Assembly: GCF_902833645.1 (NCBI RefSeq) | Contig: NZ_CADFGE010000007.1 | Coordinates: 372,001-436,000, forward strand | DNA length: 64,000 bases | Source: Paraburkholderia fungorum | Lineage (GTDB): Bacteria; Pseudomonadota; Gammaproteobacteria; Burkholderiales; Burkholderiaceae | Direction of reading: 5' to 3' | Part shown: piece after piece, positions 1 to 8,988 of the stretch | Layout of the letters: each line of letters opens with the position of its first letter | Position numbering within the stretch: the stretch's first letter is position 1 | Made by a program: the position numbers and the translations under genes | Notes under the pieces: generated by a model | Database searches by the model: none | Seen by the model: the letters and a program-made list of their open reading frames with translations, nothing else | What the model was told of the DNA's origin: nothing

Positions 1-144
1 ACTGAATCCAACCTGAAATTGTCCGCGGCCTATTTGGCGCGGCCGGCTTGGCGCGGGTCTGACGACTTCGATGCGGCGGTTTCCTTTGCTTTGCCCGTCG
101 AAGCGCCCGGCACGCACAGCGCGCCTGGAGGCGGCCATGCTTGA
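1..144 (+). CDS. C-terminal fragment of an unidentified protein
   Basis: An open frame runs from the first base of the window to a TGA at 142-144. It would encode the last 47 residues of a protein whose start lies outside the window. The tail is rich in Ala, Pro and Gly and shows no recognisable motif. The stop overlaps the ATG of the next gene (ATGCTTGA, 137-144), an arrangement common in translationally coupled operons; that overlap is the main reason to believe the frame is coding. I do not recognise the family. Confidence 0.45.
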   Translation, partial: TESNLKLSAAYLARPAWRGSDDFDAAVSFALPVEAPGTHSAPGGGHA

Positions 145-748
145 ATCACTTTCGCTCGCTGCGGGCCTCTCATGGGGCAGCGGTCTGCGCCTCTATCTGA
201 CAGTCCTGCTGGCCGGCGTGTTCGCGCGTCTTGGCTTCATCCATCTTCCCGATACGTTGTCCGCGCTGTCGTCGCCGTGGGTCATCGGCGTCGCGGGTGT
301 GCTGACGGTCACCGAATTTCTCGCCGACAAGATTCCCGCGTTCGATTCCTTATGGGACGCAGTCCATACCTTTATCCGGATTCCCGCCGGCGCGGTATTG
401 GCCGCCGGCGCGCTCGGCCATGCCGATCCGGCGCTGCTGACGGTCGCGGCATTGGCGGGCGGCACGCTGGCAGGCACCGCGCATCTGGCTAAGGCGGGCA
501 CGCGCGCGCTGATCAATCTGTCGCCGGAACCGGTGTCGAATGTCGTGACCTCGACTGCCGAAGACGGACTCGTGTTCGGCGGCATGCTGCTCGCGCTGTT
601 CGTGCCGCTTCTGTTCCTGATCCTGATGGTGGGCTTTCTGATGCTGGCGGGCTGGGCGTTGCCGCGGTTGTGGCGTGGGGTGCAGGGCGGTTTTCGCGGA
701 ATGGCGACGCACATGGTGTCGCGGTTTGCCAGGAGTCGGCACGATTGA
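137..748 (+). CDS. DUF4126 family membrane protein
   Basis: Predicted inner-membrane protein of 203 residues matching the DUF4126 pattern: a glycine-rich N-terminal segment (LSWGSGLRLYLTVLLAG), a conserved TEFLADKIPAFDSLWDAVHTFIR region around residues 55-80, and hydrophobic helices near residues 85-115 and 150-180. An in-frame ATG exists at 71, but the ATG at 137 is preferred because it gives the usual family N-terminus (MLESLSLAAG) and overlaps the stop of the upstream frame. Its own TGA overlaps the TTG start of the permease that follows. The biochemical function of the family is not known. Confidence 0.85.
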   Translation: MLESLSLAAGLSWGSGLRLYLTVLLAGVFARLGFIHLPDTLSALSSPWVIGVAGVLTVTEFLADKIPAFDSLWDAVHTFIRIPAGAVLAAGALGHADPALLTVAALAGGTLAGTAHLAKAGTRALINLSPEPVSNVVTSTAEDGLVFGGMLLALFVPLLFLILMVGFLMLAGWALPRLWRGVQGGFRGMATHMVSRFARSRHD

Positions 749-3327
749 GCGATACGGTAAGGAGTGTGACGGCGCGGACCGCCTCACGGCCGACGCGCCG
801 GCTGGGCGGCGCGGATGTGCTGCGCCAGGCCATCCGCATGACGGCGCGCGACTGGCGCGCGGGCGAACTGACGATGCTGCTGCTGGCGCTGGTGCTGGCC
901 GTCGCGGCGTTGTCGAGTGTCGGCTTTCTGGCCGACCGTTTGCATCAGGGGCTTGAGCGCGATGCGCGGCGCATGATCGGCGCCGATTTCATCGTCCGTG
1001 CCGATCATCCTGTTGATCCGCAGTTCGCGATGCAAGCTGGCGCGCTCGGTTTGAGCACCGCCAGCACGGCGATCTTCCCCAGTATGGTCAATTCGACCGG
1101 CGCACAGCCGGTCTCGCGGCTGGCCGCCGTCAAGGCGGTGTCGCCGGGTTATCCGTTGCGCGGCGAATTGCGGATCGCGTCGGCGCCGGGCGCGGCGGGC
1201 CATCCTACCCGCTCGATTCCGGCTCCCGGTACGGTTTGGGTCGATCAGGCGTTGCTCGACGCGTTGAAGCTGCATGTCGGCGACGCCGTGAAGGTCGGGT
1301 CGCGCAACTTCACGATCGGTGCGGTGATCACCCGCGAACTCGACCGTGGTTTCTCGTTCGTCAATTTTTCACCGCGTCTGATGCTGCGTGCCGACGATGT
1401 CCCATCGACCGGCCTCATCACCTACGGCAGCCGTGTGACTTACCGGCTGCTGGTGGCGGGTTCGGATGCATCGGTGGCGCGCTTCGCGCAATTCGCGCAT
1501 GACAAGGTAGACGGCGGCAAGATGCGCGGCGTCGCGCTCGAGTCGTTGCAGGACGGCCAGCCGCAGGTACGTCAGACGCTCGACCGCGCGAGTCACTTCC
1601 TCACGCTCGTCTCGCTGCTCACCGCGCTGCTCGCGGCGGTGGCGATCGCGATGGCCGCGCATCGGTATATGCGCCGGCATCTGGATGGCTGCGCGGCGAT
1701 GCGCTGTCTCGGTGTCAGTCAAGCCACGCTGCGCACGCTGTTCACGCTTGAATTCATGGGGCTGGGTCTGATCGGCGGCGCGCTCGGCGTGGCGCTCGGT
1801 TATCTGGGGCATATGGCGTTGCTGACATGGCTCGGCAGTCTGATCGATGTCACCTTGCCGTACCCCACGGTCTGGCCGGCGCTCGAAGGTATCGCGGCCG
1901 GTCTGGTGTTGCTGCTCGGTTTCGCGTTGCCGCCGCTGTTGCCGCTGACACGCGTGCCGCCGGTGCGCGTGCTGCGCCGCGAATGGGGCGAAGCGGGGCG
2001 TACCGCGTGGGCCGCGTATGCACTCGGCATCGTGTTGTTTGCCGCGCTCCTGATCGTTGCCGCGGGCGAGTTGAAGCTCGGCGGCATTGTCGCGGGTGGT
2101 TTCGCTGGCGGCCTGCTGGTGTTCGCGTGTATCGCGCGGCTGGCGTTGTGGGGCGCGTCGCGCGTCGTGCGCAGCGAGCGCGTGAATGCGGGAATCGGCT
2201 GGCGTTACGCGCTGGCCTCGCTGGAGCGGCGCAGCGGCGCGAGCGCGTTGCAGATCACCGCACTCGGCATCGGTCTGATGTGCCTGTTGCTGATCGCGAT
2301 GACGCGTAACGATCTCGTGGCCGGCTGGCGCAAATCCACGCCGCCGGATGCGCCCAACGAATTTATCATCGACATCCAGCCCGACCAGCGCGACGCTGTC
2401 ACGCAATATCTGAACACGCACGGCGTGCCCGGCACGGTGCTCGCGCCGATGGTGCGCGGCCGGCTGATCGCGATCAACGGCAAACCCGTCAATCCGGATT
2501 CATTCAAGGGCGAGGATGCCAAACGTCTCGTCGACCGCGAATTCAATCTGTCGTACACGACCGAGCTGCCTGACGACAACCGTCTTTCCGCCGGCACCTG
2601 GTATGGCGACACGAAGACGCCGCAGATCTCCATCGAACAGGGCTTGGCGAAGCTGATCAACGTGAAGCCCGGCGATACGCTGCGTTTCGACGTGACGGGT
2701 TTGCAGATCGACGCGCCGGTGACGAGTGTGCGCAAGCTCGACTGGGGTTCGTTCAAGGTCAATTTTTTCGTGTTGATGCCGCCGGCCGCGTTGCAGGATT
2801 TCCCGGCGACGTTCATTACCAGCTTCCATTTGCCACCGCAAAATCAGTCGATCATCGACGGGCTGATCGCCGCTTATCCGAACCTCACGGCAATCGATAT
2901 GGGTCCGATTCTGGCCCAGGTGCAGCGCGTCTTGCAGCAGGTAATCGGCGCGGTGCAGTTCCTGTTCGCGTTCACGCTCGCGGCCGGCGTGCTGGTGCTC
3001 TACGCGGCGCTGGCCGGCACGCGCGATGAGCGTATGCGAGAATCCGCGCTGCTGCGCGCGCTGGGGGCCTCGCATCGCCAGGTGCGGGCGGTGCAGATCG
3101 CCGAGTTTGTGGCGGTAGGGGCGCTGGCCGGCTTGATGGCGGCGATCGGCGCGCAAGTGATCGGCTGGTTGCTGGCGACGCGCGTGTTCGAGTTTTATCT
3201 GAGCTTCGATCCATGGCTGTTGCCCGCGGGTATCGCCGCCGGGATCGCCTGCGCGGGTGTGGGGGGCTGGATCAGCTTGCGGCATGTGCTGACGCGGCCC
3301 GCGTTGCAATCGCTGCGGGATGCGTGA
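745..3327 (+). CDS. FtsX-like ABC transporter permease (YbbP type)
   Basis: Large permease of about 860 residues. It has a first transmembrane segment near the N-terminus (GELTMLLLALVLAVAALSSV), a periplasmic MacB-PCD-like domain, a block of three helices near residues 280-420, additional helices at about 430-490, a second periplasmic domain, and a final FtsX block of three helices at the C-terminus. This doubled architecture is that of YbbP-type permeases, which normally work with a cytoplasmic LolD/YbbA-type ATPase; none is visible here. The TTG at 745 overlaps the upstream stop (TTGA) and has AGGAG at 731-735 in front of it. Upstream in-frame ATGs lie inside the DUF4126 gene. The substrate is unknown; YbbA/YbbP proteins have been linked to lipid or lysophospholipase functions. 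Confidence 0.85.
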   Translation: MSDTVRSVTARTASRPTRRLGGADVLRQAIRMTARDWRAGELTMLLLALVLAVAALSSVGFLADRLHQGLERDARRMIGADFIVRADHPVDPQFAMQAGALGLSTASTAIFPSMVNSTGAQPVSRLAAVKAVSPGYPLRGELRIASAPGAAGHPTRSIPAPGTVWVDQALLDALKLHVGDAVKVGSRNFTIGAVITRELDRGFSFVNFSPRLMLRADDVPSTGLITYGSRVTYRLLVAGSDASVARFAQFAHDKVDGGKMRGVALESLQDGQPQVRQTLDRASHFLTLVSLLTALLAAVAIAMAAHRYMRRHLDGCAAMRCLGVSQATLRTLFTLEFMGLGLIGGALGVALGYLGHMALLTWLGSLIDVTLPYPTVWPALEGIAAGLVLLLGFALPPLLPLTRVPPVRVLRREWGEAGRTAWAAYALGIVLFAALLIVAAGELKLGGIVAGGFAGGLLVFACIARLALWGASRVVRSERVNAGIGWRYALASLERRSGASALQITALGIGLMCLLLIAMTRNDLVAGWRKSTPPDAPNEFIIDIQPDQRDAVTQYLNTHGVPGTVLAPMVRGRLIAINGKPVNPDSFKGEDAKRLVDREFNLSYTTELPDDNRLSAGTWYGDTKTPQISIEQGLAKLINVKPGDTLRFDVTGLQIDAPVTSVRKLDWGSFKVNFFVLMPPAALQDFPATFITSFHLPPQNQSIIDGLIAAYPNLTAIDMGPILAQVQRVLQQVIGAVQFLFAFTLAAGVLVLYAALAGTRDERMRESALLRALGASHRQVRAVQIAEFVAVGALAGLMAAIGAQVIGWLLATRVFEFYLSFDPWLLPAGIAAGIACAGVGGWISLRHVLTRPALQSLRDA

Positions 3328-3356
3328 TTTTTCTTTGATGTTCTTTGTGATTGGGT

Positions 3357-3770
3357 ATGAGCGATCTTAACGACGAAGTGTCCGCCGCACAGCCGACGGC
3401 CTTCGAGCTGGTGGGTGGTGAAGCGCGCGTGCGCGAACTGGTCGACCGGTTTTATGACCTGATGGATCTCGAAACGGAATTCGCCGGGATTCGGGCCTTG
3501 CATCCGGAGTCGCTCGATGGTTCGCGCGACAAGTTTTTCTGGTTCCTGTGCGGCTGGATGGGGGGACCCGATCATTACATCAGCCGCTTCGGCCATCCCA
3601 GGTTGAGGGCGCGGCACATGCCGTTTCCGATCGCGTCCAGCGAGCGGGATCAATGGCTTCGCTGCATGGCGTGGGCAATGGAAGACGTCGGGCTCTCCGA
3701 ATCGCTGCGAGAGCGCCTGTTGGCGTCGTTCTTTGAGACAGCGGACTGGATGCGCAATCGCAATGGTTGA
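3357..3770 (+). CDS. group II truncated hemoglobin
   Basis: Truncated (2-on-2) hemoglobin of 137 residues, group II by its motifs: FYDLMD in helix B, then GHPRLRARHMPF around the proximal heme-ligating His, then QWLRCMAWAM carrying the Trp typical of position G8 in group II. Such cytoplasmic globins bind oxygen or nitric oxide and are usually linked to NO or oxidative stress protection. The start is the ATG at 3357; a TTG two codons earlier is possible and no strong ribosome binding site distinguishes them. Its stop overlaps the start of the DUF924 gene (ATGGTTGA), so the two are probably co-translated. Confidence 0.9.
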   Translation: MSDLNDEVSAAQPTAFELVGGEARVRELVDRFYDLMDLETEFAGIRALHPESLDGSRDKFFWFLCGWMGGPDHYISRFGHPRLRARHMPFPIASSERDQWLRCMAWAMEDVGLSESLRERLLASFFETADWMRNRNG

Positions 3771-4368
3771 GCGGGTCGCGGGGCTGGAAGCGGCCGAGGC
3801 GCGCGCGGTTCTCGACTGCTGGTTTGGCGCGCCGGATACGCCCACCTTCGGCCAGGCGCGCAAGCTCTGGTTTGCCCGCGATCCGGCTTTCGACGCGATG
3901 CTGCTGGAACGCTTCGGGACGCTGATCGATGCCGCGCGCGAAGGGGCACTCGATAGCTGGACGGCGACACCGTCTGGTGCTTTGGCACTGATCATTGTGC
4001 TGGATCAGTTTTCCCGCAATTGCTACCGCAATACGCCGCGCGCTTTCGCGGCAGATCATCAGGCGCTGCGCGTTGCGCAGCAGATGGTCGCAAGCGGCAC
4101 CGATCTCCGGTTGCCTACCGCGCATCATCGCGCGTTCGCGTATTTGCCGTTCGAACACGACGAAACGCTTGCCAGTCAGCATGAATCGTTGCGCCTGTTC
4201 AAACAACTGAAGGCCGAGCCGGAAGGTGCGTCCTACTACTCATCGGCAGTCGGGCACGCCAGAATCATCGAACGTTTCGGACGCTTTCCTCATCGCAACG
4301 CGGCGCTCGGGCGGCAGTCTACGGATGAAGAAAGGGCTTTCCTGAAAGGACCCGGCTCGTCTTTCTAG
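3763..4368 (+). CDS. DUF924 family protein
   Basis: A soluble protein of 201 residues with DUF924 hallmarks: VLDCWFG near the N-terminus, LALIIVLDQFSRNCYRNTPRAFA in the middle, then RAFAYLPFEHDETLASQHESL and the C-terminal RFGRFPHRNAALGR. The family has a TPR-like helical fold and no established biochemical role. The ATG at 3763 overlaps the hemoglobin stop by several bases; a further in-frame ATG at 3733 lies inside the hemoglobin gene and gives a non-family N-terminus. It is the last gene of this rightward group and converges on the glycosyltransferase gene at 4421. Confidence 0.88.
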   Translation: MVERVAGLEAAEARAVLDCWFGAPDTPTFGQARKLWFARDPAFDAMLLERFGTLIDAAREGALDSWTATPSGALALIIVLDQFSRNCYRNTPRAFAADHQALRVAQQMVASGTDLRLPTAHHRAFAYLPFEHDETLASQHESLRLFKQLKAEPEGASYYSSAVGHARIIERFGRFPHRNAALGRQSTDEERAFLKGPGSSF

Positions 4369-4392
4369 GCGTTGGAAAAGCGGCGGCACATG

Positions 4393-4419
4393 GCATGGCG
4401 GCGCTCTTTGCCGCCATGC
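4393..4419. terminator. hairpin between convergent genes
   Basis: GCATGGCGGC (4393-4402) and GCCGCCATGC (4410-4419) form a perfect 10-bp stem with a 7-base loop between the convergent DUF924 and glycosyltransferase genes. There is no T-run, so this may be a transcription barrier or RNA end-protecting hairpin rather than a canonical intrinsic terminator. Confidence 0.45.
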
Positions 4420-4420
4420 G

Positions 4421-6424
4421 CTACTCGCCGTCCGCGGGCTTCGCCGGAGTCCGCACAAATACCCGCAGCAACTCGCCGGTATCGCCCGGTCGCGCGCCCG
4501 ACCAGAACAGCCGCCAATCGCCCGCTGGCGCGCGCGCATTGTCGCGACGGCCCTGGTCGATCAGCCACGTGCATTCGGTTGTCGCTGTGTTCGCGACCGG
4601 TTGATGCTCGATACCTGTGTAGTAGTAGAGCATCGGCGCTTCGGATTCGCCGAGTCCGGTACTGGCCATGCAGTCGCCGTCGTTCCATTCGATGTTCATG
4701 GCGGCGCCGAGGTTTTCGAACACGGAGCGGTAACTCTTTGCATAATCGAGCCATGGCAGCAGCAGGGTGCTCACCAGCCCCCACGCGAGAATTGCACCCG
4801 CGCACCAGCTCAGCGCGCCGCGCCATTTGCCGGTGTGTCTGAAGACCGGCAGCAGCCATAGCCAGCCGAGCGTCATCAGCAGCGCGGCCGCGATCAATAT
4901 GGGTTTGACGGGTAGCACCCAGTCGAGTGGCAACCAGCGGCCGAGCCAGTGCAGCGACGCATGTGTATCGGCCGGACCGCTCATGATCGACCAGATGATC
5001 CAGGCGAGCGTGGCCATAGCGCCGAACAGCACGCGGCTCGCTATGTCCCAGCCTGCGTGCAGGCGCTGCGGCAGCCTGTCGATGCCTCGCGTCGCCACCA
5101 AGGCGAGCGGGGCAATGAACGGCAGAATGTACAGTTCGCGAACCGTTGCCGACGTTTGCAGCACGGCGAAACCGATGCCCGAGAACATCACCGGCAACGC
5201 CACGCGCGGATCACGCCAGCGGCGCCATCCGCCGCCGGCGAGCGCGGCTACCGCAAGCGGCACGACCGGGAAACCGACGCTCAGCACGGTGCGCAACACG
5301 AACCAGCGGCTTTCGTTTTCAGAGCCGAGTTCCGCTACCGAAAAGCCGAAGAAGCGGCCGACGTTGTTGTCCCACAGCCAGACCTTGAAGAGCGCTTCGG
5401 AGCGTAGATAGAAGCAGATTGGCCAGATCAGCGCGAAGGGCGCGCAGACCAGTGCGGCGACGCCGAGCGACGCCGCGAAGCTGCGCGTGCGGCAGGCGGG
5501 ATACAGCACCAGCACGGCGACGGTGGTCGCGCCGAAGACGAGCGGCACGAACAGGCCCTTGGCCAGCAGCGACACGCCGACGCCCGCGCCGAACATCGCC
5601 GCGCCGCTCAGAATCGCGTGGCGCCGGTGGTGCACGTCGACCGGCAGCAGGCGCGCTTCGTCGCGCAGATGCACCAGCACCAGTTCGAACAATCCGCGGA
5701 AACCGAGCGCGGCGCCGGCCATCAGCGCGACGTCGGTCATCATGTCATGCACGTGCTTGACGACGACGAGCGTGCTCGCGAATAACGCCAGCGTACCGAT
5801 CACGCGGATATCGAACCAGCTGGACGCGCTCACCGCGCGGCGGGCGACGCGTGCCGTGTAGTAGACGGTCAGGCCCGCGAAGAGCGCGCTCGCAAGGCGG
5901 GCAGCATCATGCAGCGGCAGATAGCGGCCGAGCATCCAGGCGAAGCCCGTGGCGACCCAGTCGTAGATCGGTGGCTTTTCGACAAAGGGCTGGCCGGCGT
6001 TGGTCGGCACGACCAGGTCGCCGGTATCGAGCATGTGCTGGATGATGCCGAACGTATAGGTCTCGTCCTGTTTCCACGGCTCGTGGCCGAGGGTGCCGGG
6101 CAGAAGCCACGCGCACAGGACGGCCAGCGCCGCCAGCCACATGAGCGGACGGGCAGCGGCCAGCGCACGCAAGCGCCGCGCGCCGCGTGAAGCGGGAGCC
6201 GACCCCGGCGCGGCGGGTGTCGAGGAGCCGGCAGGCGTGGCGGGCCTTGCGGGCGTTGCGGCTTCGGCCGCCGCCGTGAGGCCGTCTGACAAGACCGCGC
6301 CGAACTCGTCAACGCGTGCCGAGCCAGCGTGCGTGCCCGGCGCACCGTCGGCAGAGCCGGCCGGTGCAGGTGTCGCAACCGCGACGGTCCCCGTGCGCCA
6401 GGGCGCGGATGAGTTTTCGTACAT
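4421..6424 (-). CDS. GT39/ArnT-like membrane glycosyltransferase
   Basis: Integral membrane protein of 667 residues. After a Pro/Ala-rich cytoplasmic N-terminus of about 90 residues come a first helix (PLMWLAALAVLCAWLLPG) and a luminal loop with the HEPWKQDETYTFG segment, corresponding to the acidic catalytic loop of PMT/ArnT glycosyltransferases. A second conserved stretch (PFVEKPPIYDWVATGFAWMLGR) and about ten further hydrophobic helices follow. GT39 enzymes move a sugar from a polyprenyl-phosphate donor to lipid or protein acceptors on the outer face of the inner membrane; ArnT modifies lipid A with aminoarabinose. No arn genes are adjacent, so the sugar and acceptor are unknown. It follows the SDR gene after about 290 bp and may have its own promoter. 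Confidence 0.85.
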   Translation of the reverse strand: MYENSSAPWRTGTVAVATPAPAGSADGAPGTHAGSARVDEFGAVLSDGLTAAAEAATPARPATPAGSSTPAAPGSAPASRGARRLRALAAARPLMWLAALAVLCAWLLPGTLGHEPWKQDETYTFGIIQHMLDTGDLVVPTNAGQPFVEKPPIYDWVATGFAWMLGRYLPLHDAARLASALFAGLTVYYTARVARRAVSASSWFDIRVIGTLALFASTLVVVKHVHDMMTDVALMAGAALGFRGLFELVLVHLRDEARLLPVDVHHRRHAILSGAAMFGAGVGVSLLAKGLFVPLVFGATTVAVLVLYPACRTRSFAASLGVAALVCAPFALIWPICFYLRSEALFKVWLWDNNVGRFFGFSVAELGSENESRWFVLRTVLSVGFPVVPLAVAALAGGGWRRWRDPRVALPVMFSGIGFAVLQTSATVRELYILPFIAPLALVATRGIDRLPQRLHAGWDIASRVLFGAMATLAWIIWSIMSGPADTHASLHWLGRWLPLDWVLPVKPILIAAALLMTLGWLWLLPVFRHTGKWRGALSWCAGAILAWGLVSTLLLPWLDYAKSYRSVFENLGAAMNIEWNDGDCMASTGLGESEAPMLYYYTGIEHQPVANTATTECTWLIDQGRRDNARAPAGDWRLFWSGARPGDTGELLRVFVRTPAKPADGE

Positions 6425-6667
6425 GAGAATCTCTGATGGCCCTACGCGGCGGCGTTGGCCGCGGGCTTGTGGTCTAGCTGCGCACAGCCTGCGGCCGCAT
6501 GCGAATGCTGCGATTGTAGACCCGCTTTATTACGAACGATTACAGAAAAAGCGAAGAATATGGCGGTCAGTCAAACGGATCGCGCCGATTCTTCGCCAGA
6601 TCGAGGGGAATAGGGGGGGGGGAGGAGAAAGCGGCCGCGGGAAGCCGCTGGCCGCGCAAGCAGAAGA

Positions 6668-6708
6668 GGGGGCGCTTAGGGGCTTAGGGGCCCCTAGGGG
6701 CCTTAGGG
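6668..6708 (+). repeat. G-tract array, G-quadruplex candidate
   Basis: Five G-tracts (four of at least 4 G, the last of 3) lie within 41 bp as short CTTAGGGG-like units, including the palindrome CCCCTAGGGG at 6691-6700. A further run of ten G is at 6613-6622. This is the only notable content of the 289-bp gap between the SDR and glycosyltransferase genes. The pattern fits the sequence rule for a four-tract G-quadruplex on the plus strand, the template strand for both neighbours. Confidence 0.5.
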
Positions 6709-6713
6709 TCTGC

Positions 6714-7460
6714 TCAGCGGCCGCCGGTGACGTCGAGCAGCGCGCCCGTCACGTACGAGGCGGCGTCGCTCAACAACCAGACGATCGACTCGGCAACCTC
6801 GTCGGCGCTGCCGGGGCGGCCGAGCGGCGTGGTCGCGCCGAGCTGGGCGGCGCGCTCGGGCTTGCCGCCGCTCGCGTGGATGTCGGTGTCGATCAGGCCG
6901 GGGCGCACCGCGTTCACGCGCACACCCTGCGGGCCGAGTTCTTTGGCGAGGCCAATTGTCAGGGTGTCGACTGCGCCTTTCGAGCCCGCGTAGTCGATGT
7001 ATTCGTTCGGCGAGCCTAAACGTGCAGCCGCCGACGAGATGTTCACGATCACGCCCCCCGCGCCGCCACGGGCGGTCGACATGCGGCGCGCCGCTTCGCG
7101 TGCGCATAGGTAGGCGCCGAGCACGTTGACGTCGAACATACGCTTCAGGCGCGCAAGCTCCATGTCCGCAAGCTGACTCGACGGCGCGACAATGCCGGCA
7201 TTATTGACGAGTGCATCGAGCCGGCCGAACTTTTGCTGGAGCGCGTCGAACATCGCGATCACATCGGCTTCACTGGCGACGTCGCCGGCAATCGCCAGCG
7301 CCTGGCCCCCAGCGCGTTCCACGTCGGCAACGGTTTCCCGCGCTGCCGCCAGGTTTTGCGCATAGTTCACGCCCACCGACCAGCCCCGTGCGCCCAGCAA
7401 ACGCGCGGTCGCGCGGCCAATGCCGCGGCTGCCACCGGTGATCAGAACGGCTTTCGTCAT
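6714..7460 (-). CDS. SDR family NAD(P)-dependent oxidoreductase
   Basis: Classical short-chain dehydrogenase of 248 residues, the usual length. It has the nucleotide-binding TGGSRGIG at residues 8-15, NNAG at 86-89, the catalytic Ser pair at 142-143, YAGSK with catalytic Tyr157 and Lys161, and the C-terminal pattern VTGALLDVTGGR. The glycine-rich loop followed by SRG suggests NADPH preference, but the substrate cannot be read from sequence. It lies downstream of the LOG gene in the same direction with a 96-bp gap, so it may belong to the tetR-LOG transcript. Confidence 0.92.
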   Translation of the reverse strand: MTKAVLITGGSRGIGRATARLLGARGWSVGVNYAQNLAAARETVADVERAGGQALAIAGDVASEADVIAMFDALQQKFGRLDALVNNAGIVAPSSQLADMELARLKRMFDVNVLGAYLCAREAARRMSTARGGAGGVIVNISSAAARLGSPNEYIDYAGSKGAVDTLTIGLAKELGPQGVRVNAVRPGLIDTDIHASGGKPERAAQLGATTPLGRPGSADEVAESIVWLLSDAASYVTGALLDVTGGR

Positions 7461-7556
7461 CGCAACCTCATCGCTCGGGTGGGGGCCGCGGGAGTGCGCG
7501 GCCGGTTTCGTTCAGCGGGGTGAAAGAGGGCGTCGAACAGGCGCGCTACGCGGCGC

Positions 7557-8141
7557 TCAGACAGCGTCGCGTTTAATCGCCCATTTGTCGCTGGCAGGCG
7601 GTTGATAGCGCTGCAGCTTGCCGATCAGCGCGACCGGGTCGGCGTCCCGTTGCAGGATGTCGAAGTAGGTCTGCCGCATGAAGCCTTCGTCTACCGTGTG
7701 TTTGAGCAGCGCGATCAGCGGATCGTAGAAGCCGTCGATATTCAGCAGTGCCACCGGCTTCTGGTGATAGCCGAGTTGCGCCCACGTATAGACCTCGAAC
7801 AGTTCTTCGAGCGTGCCGGCACCGCCCGGCATTGCAACGAACGCGTCGGACAGGTCGGCCATCATCTTCTTGCGATGATGCATATCGGGTACGACATGCA
7901 ATTCCGTCAAACCGTTATGGCCAACTTCCTTGTTGACCAGCAACTCGGGAATCACGCCGATTGCGCGGCCGCCCTCGGCCATCACCGTATCGGCGATCAC
8001 ACCCATCAGGCCGACCTTGCCGCCGCCGTAGACCAGCGCGAGATCGGCCTGTACCAGCGCGCGGCCAAAGGCGCGCGCGGCTTCGGCGTACAACGGTCTG
8101 GCTCCGTCGGAGGAGCCGCAATACACACACACCGACTTCAT
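7557..8141 (-). CDS. LOG family nucleotide phosphoribohydrolase
   Basis: A protein of 194 residues with the LOG family signature: YGGGKVGLMG near residues 38-47, MHHRKK at 87-92 and PGGAGTLEE at 105-113, where the Arg and Glu are active-site residues. Family members cleave the N-glycosidic bond of nucleoside 5'-monophosphates; the plant homologue releases free cytokinins from their ribotides, while bacterial members also act on AMP. The ATG at 8141 (MKSVCVYCG) is chosen over a TTG two codons upstream because it gives the usual family N-terminus. It starts three bases beyond the tetR stop, implying co-transcription with the regulator. Confidence 0.9.
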   Translation of the reverse strand: MKSVCVYCGSSDGARPLYAEAARAFGRALVQADLALVYGGGKVGLMGVIADTVMAEGGRAIGVIPELLVNKEVGHNGLTELHVVPDMHHRKKMMADLSDAFVAMPGGAGTLEELFEVYTWAQLGYHQKPVALLNIDGFYDPLIALLKHTVDEGFMRQTYFDILQRDADPVALIGKLQRYQPPASDKWAIKRDAV

Positions 8142-8143
8142 AC

Positions 8144-8869
8144 TCAAACGTCCTTCGGTTCGTTGCGGGGCGCGGCGCCCTCCTTCGGCGGCAGGTAGTC
8201 GTAGAACTCGCGCTTGGGCAGCTTGCCCGATACGAGGTCGTCGAAAATCTGCCGTGAGCGCCCGCGCAGATAAGGCGCCATCAGCGACACGATCTGCACG
8301 CTCACCTGATGCAGTTCGGCGCGAATGGTTTCCTGCTCGTTGTACTTGCGCGGGTTCATCACGAACTGGTACGACAGCCAGTACGTGGCGATCACGCCGA
8401 TGTTGGTGGCGATCACCTGCAGCTCTTCGGGCGTGGCGACCATTTCGCCGTCCGCCACGAGCTGCTCGCAGAACTGGCTCGCAAAGCGCACCTTGTGGCT
8501 GATGATCTGCTTGAAATGTGTTTCGAGCGTACGGTTGCGCGCCAGCAGATCGTTCAGATCACGATACAGGAAACGATAGCGCCAGGTGAAATCGACCATG
8601 TACTGCAGGTACGACCACATCTCGTCGATCGTGGCGCGGTGATCGTCGGGAAAGCGCAGACGCTTTTCGATCTCCTGCTCGAACTGGCTGAAGATGCTGT
8701 TGATGATGTCGTCTTTGTTGCGGAAGTGGTAGTACAGGTTGCCTGGACTGATTTCCATTTCCTCGGCGATCGTCGTGGTCGTGACGTTCGGCTCGCCGAT
8801 TTCGTTGAACAGTTTCAACGACAGTTCGAGGATCCGTTCGCGGGTGCGGCGGGGAGGTTTGGCTTCCAT
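8144..8869 (-). CDS. TetR/AcrR family transcriptional regulator
   Basis: A regulator of 241 residues. The N-terminal HTH (about residues 10-56) contains the TetR pattern LFNEIGEPNVTTTTIAEEME followed by ISPGNLYYHFRNKDDII. The helical ligand-binding half is longer than average and rich in aromatic residues (SYLQYMVDFTWRYRFLYRDL), as in regulators that sense fatty acyl or other hydrophobic ligands. The gene is followed at once by the LOG gene. A perfect TATAAT at 8989-8994 (minus strand) and the near-palindrome AACGGTCGGTT beside it suggest autoregulation. The inducer is unknown. Confidence 0.9.
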   Translation of the reverse strand: MEAKPPRRTRERILELSLKLFNEIGEPNVTTTTIAEEMEISPGNLYYHFRNKDDIINSIFSQFEQEIEKRLRFPDDHRATIDEMWSYLQYMVDFTWRYRFLYRDLNDLLARNRTLETHFKQIISHKVRFASQFCEQLVADGEMVATPEELQVIATNIGVIATYWLSYQFVMNPRKYNEQETIRAELHQVSVQIVSLMAPYLRGRSRQIFDDLVSGKLPKREFYDYLPPKEGAAPRNEPKDV

Positions 8870-8988
8870 GTCGTCCGGCCCTGGTTACGCCGGGCTGGGC
8901 GCGTGGCGGCTTGCCGCTCTAGCGTGATCCACCCGGACGCGGTTGGTATATTGAGCGCCCCAGCGATTTTCCGTAGGGCTGTCGGACG

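Noticed and set aside
6674..6708. Telomere-like TTAGGG repeat
   Set aside because: Only four imperfect units with palindromic context in a bacterial intergenic gap; a coincidence of sequence, though G-quadruplex formation remains possible.
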